A stretch of 64,000 bases of DNA from NCBI GenBank assembly GCA_023055355.1, contig JALJCS010000039.1:3039501-3103500 (forward strand), in the 5' to 3' direction. A program made the translations under genes and the position numbers. The notes under the pieces were generated by a model. That model saw only the letters and a program-made list of their open reading frames with translations, was not told the DNA's origin and ran no database searches. This document shows, piece by piece, positions 57,727-64,000 of this stretch; the first letter of the stretch is position 1; each line of letters starts with the position of its first letter. This DNA comes from Agelaius tricolor (lineage: Eukaryota > Chordata > Aves > Passeriformes > Icteridae).

Positions 57727-58241
57727 TTTTTACTGGGCCTGTGAACAGAGAAACAAGGCACACAAAAACTGCTTTTCCCAGCAAGAACGGTTGGAAGAGA
57801 AGAAGAAGACATCTGGCTCAAGAATGTAGGAATAGACAAAACAAGGACTGAATCTGGGCTTGATGGTAATGGGTAAATTGTAATATGTAAATTGCTTACT
57901 TGTAAAATCATGTGTGCACGAATGGTTAGGAGTATCCTTTGTGTGACCTCAGGCCGGAATAAATTATGCCTTTTTAAACCAAATTAGTGTTAAGGAGTCT
58001 TGTTCCAGTATTTTGGAGATTTTGTGGCAGTAAATTGGAGAGCCAGCCAGAAGATCAGCCTAGAGCTTCAATGAATCCACAGATCTCCAGCCAGCACTGA
58101 GGAATTTTCAGGGAGAAAATCAACTTTAGACCTTCAGGGACTCGAGGCAAGATCCCTGGCCTAAGTGAAGGCATCATTTAAATTGTTTTCCTTTGGCTTA
58201 TTGACAAGGGATGCAAATCCCCACACAGAGTTACTGGTAAG
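57727..58241 (+). mobile_element. Probable LTR end (R-U5) and leader
   Basis: AATAAA at 57,958-57,963 is followed by a U5-like stretch (AGGAGTCTTGTTCCAG) and then TTTGTGGCAGTAAATTGGAGAG, which resembles an LTR end next to a primer-binding region. It may instead be the poly(A) site of the actinoporin-like transcript; both could be true if the LTR supplies the signal. Confidence 0.4.
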
Positions 58242-58794
58242 TGTCAGAACCCAGGAAATTCCTCAGGCTGCCCTGGAGGGCTCCAGCCCCTGCCCAGGGG
58301 GCTCAGAGACCTTGGCACAGAGCCCAAGTCCCCTGTGACTTTGATTTTGACCCATGGAAAAAAATACCAACCTTATATGAAGATCTGCAGGCCATGAAAT
58401 TGTAAGTAGAATAATAGTTAGTCATGGGGTGAAAAATAGATTTTTGGGAATTTTTAGAATGGGGGTTCAGGAGGCAAGATGGAGGAATCTGGGTGTTGTC
58501 CAGTCTTTCTCCTTCTTCTTCTTGGTCTCCAACTTCTGCTGTGATGGTGGCATTTTTAGATTGGTTTAGAGTAGAAGCTCACTGTCTAACATAGGTGATA
58601 GGTATTGGGAAGTTATAATAAATATTGTACATGTAGTTTTTAGTATAAAAGATAACACCACACTGAGGGTGTCAGTGTGCCTCTGTCTGTCCTGTTGAGC
58701 AGACCTCGGCAGGCCAGAAGAAAGAATTTATAGATAAGAAACAATAAACAACCTTGAGAGCAAGAACTGAAGAGTTCTGACTCCTTCTTCTGCG
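58242..58794 (+). mobile_element. LTR family X, copy 2
   Basis: Starts TGTCAGAACCCAGG and matches 32,458-33,010 end to end with a moderate number of changes. It stops where MROH-type flank (TGCGGCCGCTGGGACGGTCG, also at 14,466-14,485) begins. It contains AATAAATATTG, a possible poly(A) signal, near 58,617. Confidence 0.8.
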
Positions 58795-59423
58795 GCCGCT
58801 GGGACGGTCGCGCCCCCGACTCGCAGCCACTCCACTGCCGCTGCTGCTTCTTTTGCTTTACGGCACACCCAAAGCTCACTGCTAGGCCACGGTGGTCTCT
58901 TGTCCTGCCCTCTTCCTGTCCCTGTGTAGGGATGGAGCATCGCTGTGCTTTCAGGAAGCTCTTGGTGGAAACTTCCGCCATTACAAGCTCCTGTGCCCTC
59001 AGCGGATGCCTGCCTGGAATCCCTCATGGCTGGGTTTGGAGTTGGCTCTTCTAAAACCTGGGGTCCTTTTCCCCTTCAGCGTGCTCAGCACGCCCTTTAC
59101 CTCCACGCCGCTGTGCAGCTGGAGCAGCGGGACAGGGACCTTTGCAGCCTGAGCTGCCCTTGTTCCTCTCTGCCCGTGCACGGAACACAGCGGGGAGGAG
59201 AACGGCAGCAGGGCCCTGCGTGTCCCCAGGCTCAGGTTTTGCGCCGCTTCAACTCCACGGAGACGTGGGTAAAGTGAAAAACACAAACAGTTTATTAAGG
59301 GAAAGCAAAGCGAAGGGCTGAGCTGGGAGGTAAAAAAAGGGCATGGGCAGGGCCTGAGGGCTGCAGGGAAGGAGCTGCCAACAGGGAGAGAGATGGCAGG
59401 AGCTGCTGGAGCTTGGCACAGGC
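58795..59423 (-). other. 3' UTR and flank of MROH copy C
   Basis: Matches the 3' sequences of copies B and D on the opposite strand. AATAAA (minus strand) lies near 59,293-59,298, at the same place as in copy B. The GCGGCCGCTGGGACGGTCG block at its left edge also ends the arm at 14,466-14,490. Confidence 0.7.
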
Positions 59424-60986
59424 TCAGCTGTGAGCAGCCAGAGCCGTGCCTGGAGCTGCAGGCGGTCCCAACTGGAAATCATTGAAGGAGGCCGGTACAG
59501 GTACATCTGGTCCAGGAGACAAATGAAGTTCTGCAGATCTTCTTTGGAATTTCATCTGAATCCATGTGTTCATGTAGGATGGGCTCTCGTCTTCCCTAAG
59601 GGCTTGAAGAGCTGGAAGAGAGAGGAACAGAGCCACAGTCAGAAGGCAAATGGAGGGAATCCCAGGCAAGCCTCCTGCCAGGGCCATGCCGGCTGGCTCT
59701 CGCCATGGCCAGGAGGGAGCGGGAGACAAGGGCTTTGGGTGGAAGGTGCTGGCCACGGATCCGCCACGTGTCCCCAAATGGTCTCCGGGCTGTGCCCCCG
59801 CCGCCCCTGGTCCGCACAGGGAGCAGAGCCCTCGACAGCCCGGTGACGGATTGTAGCTGCGGGGCCGGGATTTGCAGCTGCTGCCCCCCCTCCCCCGGGC
59901 GGTACTCGCTGCCACGCGGCTGCCCTGACTCACCCTGACTGAGGACCTGGAGCTCCTCCTTCTGCCCCATCATGAGCACTCCAGCCACCCCTGTTAAGAC
60001 AGAGCATGTGGCGGCGCCAGGCGGCACAGCTGCCCGGCATGGGCGCTGCCAGCCCTGTGGCCGCACGCCCTCCTGCTGGGCAGGGCTCATGCCGGGCCCC
60101 TGCCGCACGCTGCCGGCCGAGGGCACGGCTGCGGGACGGCGGCGGCAGCGCCCAGGGCGGGCGGGGCTGCAGCGGCCCGGGCACGGCTCCCACTGCAGCC
60201 GAGGCAGCGGCCGGGCCGGGAGGCGGGGAGGGGCGCCGGGCTGCTGGCTCACCGAGGAACCTGACGGCCGCCTCTCGTAGGGGCCTCTGTGGGCTCTGCA
60301 GGTGCGGCAGGGCCCAGCGCAGGTGCTCGGCCGCTCGGCTCTCGTCCTCCAGCAGCTGTGGGGAGCGGCGGCAGGGAAGGCTCGGCGCGGGCTCTGCCCC
60401 TCGGCCGGGCGCTCCCTGCACCCGGCACCGGCCCAGCCGGCTCGCATGGCCCAGGGCAGCGAGCAGCATGGGGGGCGCAGCTGCCAGCCCCCCACACTGA
60501 GCACCGGGGGCAGGGGGGGCTTCTCCAATCTAGCCTGCGGCTGGGGCTCCCGGGCTGTCCTTACCAGGCTCTCGGCCAACTTCATCCGCCGCTTCTTCCT
60601 CAGCGGCTCCTCCAGATCCCTCCTCCTCAGGAAGCGTGCGGCACAGAGCAGGGCTTCGCCAGACGCCTGCAGAGCAGCAGAGAGCCGCAGGTGGCACCAG
60701 AGCCCAGGTGAGTCACACGGCAGCCGGCTCCCTGTGCCAAGGCCAGGGGAGGCTGGAGCCCGCCAGGCGCCGGGGCAGGAGGTGGCCCAGCCCCCGGCCA
60801 GGGATGCGGCAGCATCACACCAAACCTCACCTCGGCCACGTGCACGTCCTTGTGGTGCCAGTGCAAGAACAGAGGGAGCAGGCTCTGGCTCACAACTGTC
60901 CTGAGAGGATTTTCCCTCTCTTCCACTCCCAGCTCCAACACCTTGCCAAAGAGCTGAATGGAGAGCAGCTGCACATGGCTGTTGTC
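59424..60986 (-). pseudogene. MROH copy C, last five exons only
   Basis: Exons on the minus strand: 60986-60831, 60666-60565, 60355-60253, 59990-59934 and 59611-59424, all with intact GT-AG borders and an open frame of 201 codons. They align with exons 11-15 of copies A and B (NSHVQLLSIQLFGKVLELGV, ESRAAEHLRWALPHLQSPQ, EELQVLSQ). In exon 14 it has CAG where copy B has TAG. The last exon diverges in frame from copy A after its first ten residues. No upstream exons are present: a 63-bp duplication and then provirus follow at 61,029. It could only make a protein fragment. Confidence 0.8.
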
Positions 60987-61028
60987 CTGGAGGAAAGGAA
61001 AAGTCCTAAGCACCAACTACTCCAGGCC

Positions 61029-61154
61029 TCGGGTGATTGCCCCTGCAGACCCCGCCTTTGGAGCACCCAGACCCGGAGCTGTGCCGATCCCCTCGGGTGA
61101 TTCCCCCTGCAGACCCCGCCTTTGGAGCACCCAGAGCCGGAGCTGTGCCGAGTC
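61029..61154. repeat. 63-bp direct repeat, two copies
   Basis: Units start at 61,029 and 61,092 with CTCGGGTGATT and share CCCTGCAGACCCCGCCTTTG. It lies at the broken 5' edge of copy C. Confidence 0.9.
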
Positions 61155-61957
61155 CCCCGTCCTGCCCTGAGCTCCGTTCCCTTGGTAACCACAGCTCCGG
61201 CTGCTCAGGGGAACTCTCTAAAGGAATCACCTCATCGAAACACTAAAAGTTCAAAGAAAGCCCTCTCCTGATTCTTCCTAAAAATATGGGAGAAAGGCTA
61301 TAGAAGATAAAAATACAAAAAGAATGGGATAAAGGGATTAGTCTATTTCCATTAAGAGAGGTTCTCATAGGAAGGGATGGACCAGAGTTTGTAAACGCTC
61401 CTTTGATTTCCTCTGAGGTCTAAAATTTTAAGAAATAAATAAAAAGGATATTTAGAAGACTCCATTGGCATAGCTGAACAATTAGACCAGTTTTTAGGTC
61501 CAAACATTTATACTTGAGAAGAGATGCGGTCTGTAATGAAAATAATATTTTTCTCAAGAAGAAAGGTAATTAATCAGAGCAACTGAAATAAAAGCTTAGG
61601 AAAAAGATAATCCATGGGGACCCCCAGAGAAGACAAAATGTCAACTGTACCTCCTAAATAAAGTTAAAATATTGAGGAGGGGTGTAAATACATGAATAAT
61701 TATCGTAATTACATAACCAAGGGAATAAATGAGACAGCATATCAAAGGCAAAATGCAAAAACAAAAGGTTTTTGAGGGACAGCTTTTAGAGGAGAAAAAA
61801 GAAACTCCAACTAAATAGATAAACAACCTTAAAAGAAATAAGAAAATGGTCCTAAGTAAGCAGAAGATCTGAAAATCTTTAAAGAGATGGGCACATAGGA
61901 GGAATAGGGAGGTCATAAGCTCTAATTTTTTGGGAGGACAAATATCATCTGGAGCCT

Positions 61958-62152
61958 GTGATAACTTTAAAAGTGGGTCCCCAAGAAGAAGAATTAGAAT
62001 TTGTAATAGACACAGGGGCAGAGAGAACCTGCCTGTTATATGTTCCAAAAAGTTACAGTGTGAGCAAACATATAGTGAAAGTAACAGAGGCAAAAAGAGA
62101 AAGTTTTACATTTCTGGTCATTAAAGATGTGGTAATTGAGAGAAGAAACTAG
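61958..62152 (+). pseudogene. Retroviral protease
   Basis: 64 codons with the intact catalytic motif LEFVIDTGAERTCL, then the flap region and a stop at 62,150. The second half of the protease continues in another frame (LLVPEADSNLL, 62,166 onwards). Frames no longer join, so no active enzyme is made. Confidence 0.8.
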
Positions 62153-62159
62153 AATTTAG

Positions 62160-62744
62160 ATGGGAGATGTCTTATTGGTCCCAGAGGCAGATAGCAATTT
62201 ATTGGAAAGAGTCTTACAAGTGCAATTAAGAATAGGAGTTATATCAGAAAATGGGAAAATGACAGCTAGAGTTTTAAAATTAGGCCAAGAGGATGAAGAA
62301 AAAAAAATCAACAAAGAAGTTTGGGCTGGAGAAGGAAATAGGGGAGGATTAAATATCAACCCCATAAGGGTTACAATTGAGAGAGAAGATTGTCCCATGC
62401 GTGTACGTCAGTATCCTGTATCTTTAGAAGGATGGGAAGGTTTGAAGCCAGTAATAGAAGGACTAATAAAGGATGGGGCATTAGAACCTTGTATGTCTCC
62501 TCATAATATCCCTATTCCCCCAGTAAAGTCTGATGGGAGTTATAGACTAGTACAAGATTTAAGGGAGGTTAATAAAAGAACTCACACTCACTACCCAGTG
62601 GTAAAATATCTTAGACACTTAATAAATAAAAGTAGCTGGAAACCCAACCATGAGAAATTTGCAAGAATTTTATTCCTTCTCCCTCCCTCTTCAAAGAGGG
62701 AGGTCAGAAAATTACCTAGATTATTGAAATATTATAGATTATAG
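62160..62744 (+). pseudogene. Reverse transcriptase, N-terminal part fused to thumb
   Basis: 194 codons. After the protease end comes RT with YPVSLEGWEGLKPVIEGLIK and PIPPVKSDGSYRLVQDLREV. Soon after HYPVVKYL the sequence jumps to a thumb-type segment (PPSSKREVRKL). The palm, with both catalytic aspartate motifs, is missing. The joint is in frame, so a long open frame survives that is catalytically dead. Confidence 0.8.
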
Positions 62745-63120
62745 ATTGAGGGGTACACACAGGTAGCAAAATTTGTGTATGAAAAATAATTGACAGAAGG
62801 AGATGATATAAAACAGACCAAGGAAGATATTGTTAAATTAAAAGAATTAAGTAAAAACTAGCCTAAGTACCAGTTTTAAGCTTACCCTTGTTTGAAAAAA
62901 TCATTTATCATTTATATATAAATACAGAAAATGGAGTAGCTCATAAAATTTTAATTCAGGAGTGAAGAAGAGTAAAAAATATCTAGTAGCTTATATATCA
63001 AAGATGTTAGACCCGGTAAGGCACAGCTAGCCAGCATGTATTTAAGTTATAACAGCTACTGCAATCCTAGTAAAAGAAAGTTCTAAGCTTACTTTTGGAA
63101 GTAAATTATGTAGGTTCACC

Positions 63121-64000
63121 TTGCACTGTCTGAGGTGTGTTGAATCAAAAAACAAAAAAACAAAAAAACAGGTAAGAAGAAAAGAAAGAGAGAAGTTGAA
63201 GTAGCGGGGTGGTTAGCAAACTCTGAGATGTTAGAATGTAGAGTGGTGACATCTTGGTGCTAGAAGAGAGCAGGAGTGTGGATGCGGGTTTTTTGCATGA
63301 CAGGCAGGAAGTGTCTTAACACATGGTTGTTAGGAGGTTATTCAATGCCGAACTGGGGTCCAGAAAGGGTTTAGCAGGATGGACCCTCCTTGAAGAGGAA
63401 AGAGGATAAGTTGACTAGAGAAAGAAAAAGAATGTCAGGAGCGCCTGGGGACGCCAAGTTTGGGGTTGTCAGGGCTGGGAGGTGTCTGCCCGCTCCCTAC
63501 GAGCGGCGGGGTCTCGGGGGCTGCGGCAGGCACCGATCCATGGAGGTGGCCCGGCGGCGGTGCTGGCAGCAGGGGACACAGGTTTGCCGGCCAGGAGCGC
63601 GCTGGCTCCGTGGCGGAACTGCCGGGGGGCTCCCAGACTGCCGGGGTCCCGAGCCCAGGATGGCAGTGTCGGCCCCGGTCAGTGGGCTGAGAGAGAGAAG
63701 GAAAGAGAAAGAGAGAGAAGAAGAGAGAGAGAGGGGGCAAAAGAGACCCAAGGCTGCCCCCAGGGTCCCCATGCCCGTGGCTGCTCTCCCCTGCTCCGGC
63801 CCTGCAGCGAAGTGGCAGCACCGGGGGAAGGGCGAAGAACAGCATTGACAGCAAGGCCGTGAAGAGACGGGGAGGGGGCTAGCACTAAAAGATAAAATCA
63901 AAGCAGAGATTGATGACTCTCCAAACCTCACAAAGTGGGTTGTTTTTCTTAAGTAAGAAGTTTTTCTAGTTTTTTCTTTTGTGTGTTTTGTTTGCTGTTA
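63121..64000. other. Unassigned; GC-rich block and GA microsatellite
   Basis: A CAAAAAAA repeat at 63,148-63,170 is followed by unremarkable sequence. A GC-rich block (63,430-63,870) has a (GA)n tract at 63,690-63,735. Frames here of up to 152 codons on both strands are compositional, with no domain I recognise. Confidence 0.4.

Larger units (their letters stand above)
61230..63120 (+). mobile_element. Decayed class I ERV, plus strand, RT with internal deletion
   Basis: Left part (to about 61,930) is AT-rich and probably eroded gag. Protease, RT start, RT thumb and an RNase H remnant follow, then the match fades near 63,120. No LTRs are attached. Its left edge abuts MROH copy C, suggesting that insertion or a later rearrangement removed exons 1-10. 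Confidence 0.75.

Noticed and set aside
63390..63862. Protein-coding gene with Arg/Glu-rich tail
   Set aside because: Open on several frames of both strands because of GC and GA repeats; no exon borders or known domain.
1..64000. tRNA genes
   Set aside because: I saw no A-box/B-box pair with a cloverleaf by eye; a covariance search was not possible, so this is not a firm negative.

Overview
The window looks like nuclear DNA of a bird, most likely a songbird. It carries several copies of the avian-expanded maestro heat-like repeat (MROH) family, NUP35 exons, a vertebrate-type 18S/5.8S/28S block with bird-sized ITS1 (about 2.6 kb) and ITS2 (about 0.9 kb), an R2-type retrotransposon remnant at the 28S R2 site, and many LTR fragments, six of them from one family. 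Genes are split by GT-AG introns. Nothing bacterial or viral-episomal is visible. The density of broken duplicates and LTRs suggests a low-recombination or unplaced repeat-rich segment; that is an inference.

Layout. 1-3565: decayed gammaretrovirus-like provirus, minus strand (gag zinc knuckle, protease, RT, integrase). 3631-3728: 30-bp tandem repeat. 4284-5985: 1.7-kb solo LTR with a 5-bp target duplication, inserted in the last intron of an MROH 3' fragment (copy D, plus). 7799-12771: MROH copy A, minus, 15 exons, 654 codons. 14511-14896: LTR at a breakpoint. 15520-16987: four internal NUP35 exons, plus. 18245-20300: decayed gag/pro, minus. 20600-20910: LTR with TATA and poly(A) signal, plus. 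22174-27413: MROH copy B, plus, 15 exons, with a stop codon in exon 14. 28640-32260: decayed ERVL-like pol, minus. 32458-33010: LTR. 33842-35787: two LTRs of one family as a large inverted repeat. 36449-36585: 14-bp tandem repeat. 36756-37582: R2-like 5' portion. 37583-48245: degenerate rDNA unit, minus (28S 5' part, ITS2, 5.8S, ITS1, 18S, 5'ETS). 48250-56650: mostly intergenic sequence and solo LTRs, with a CpG-rich promoter-like stretch near 54.2-54.9 kb. 57241-57726: actinoporin-like exon, plus. 58242-58794: LTR. 59424-60986: MROH copy C, minus, last five exons only. 61230-63120: decayed provirus with an internally deleted RT, plus. The remainder is low-complexity and unassigned.

How the parts relate. 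Copies A and B are full-length paralogues pointing away from each other, about 9.4 kb apart start to start. They share exon number and nearly all exon phases, an intron-1 (CCCAT)n array, and several hundred bases of 5' flank. D and C are 3' fragments of the same family. The rDNA block is not a working unit: the universally conserved decoding-site strand of 18S, and 5.8S, carry many substitutions, and 28S stops at the R2 target. The window is best read as a mosaic of segmental duplications broken and joined by LTR elements.
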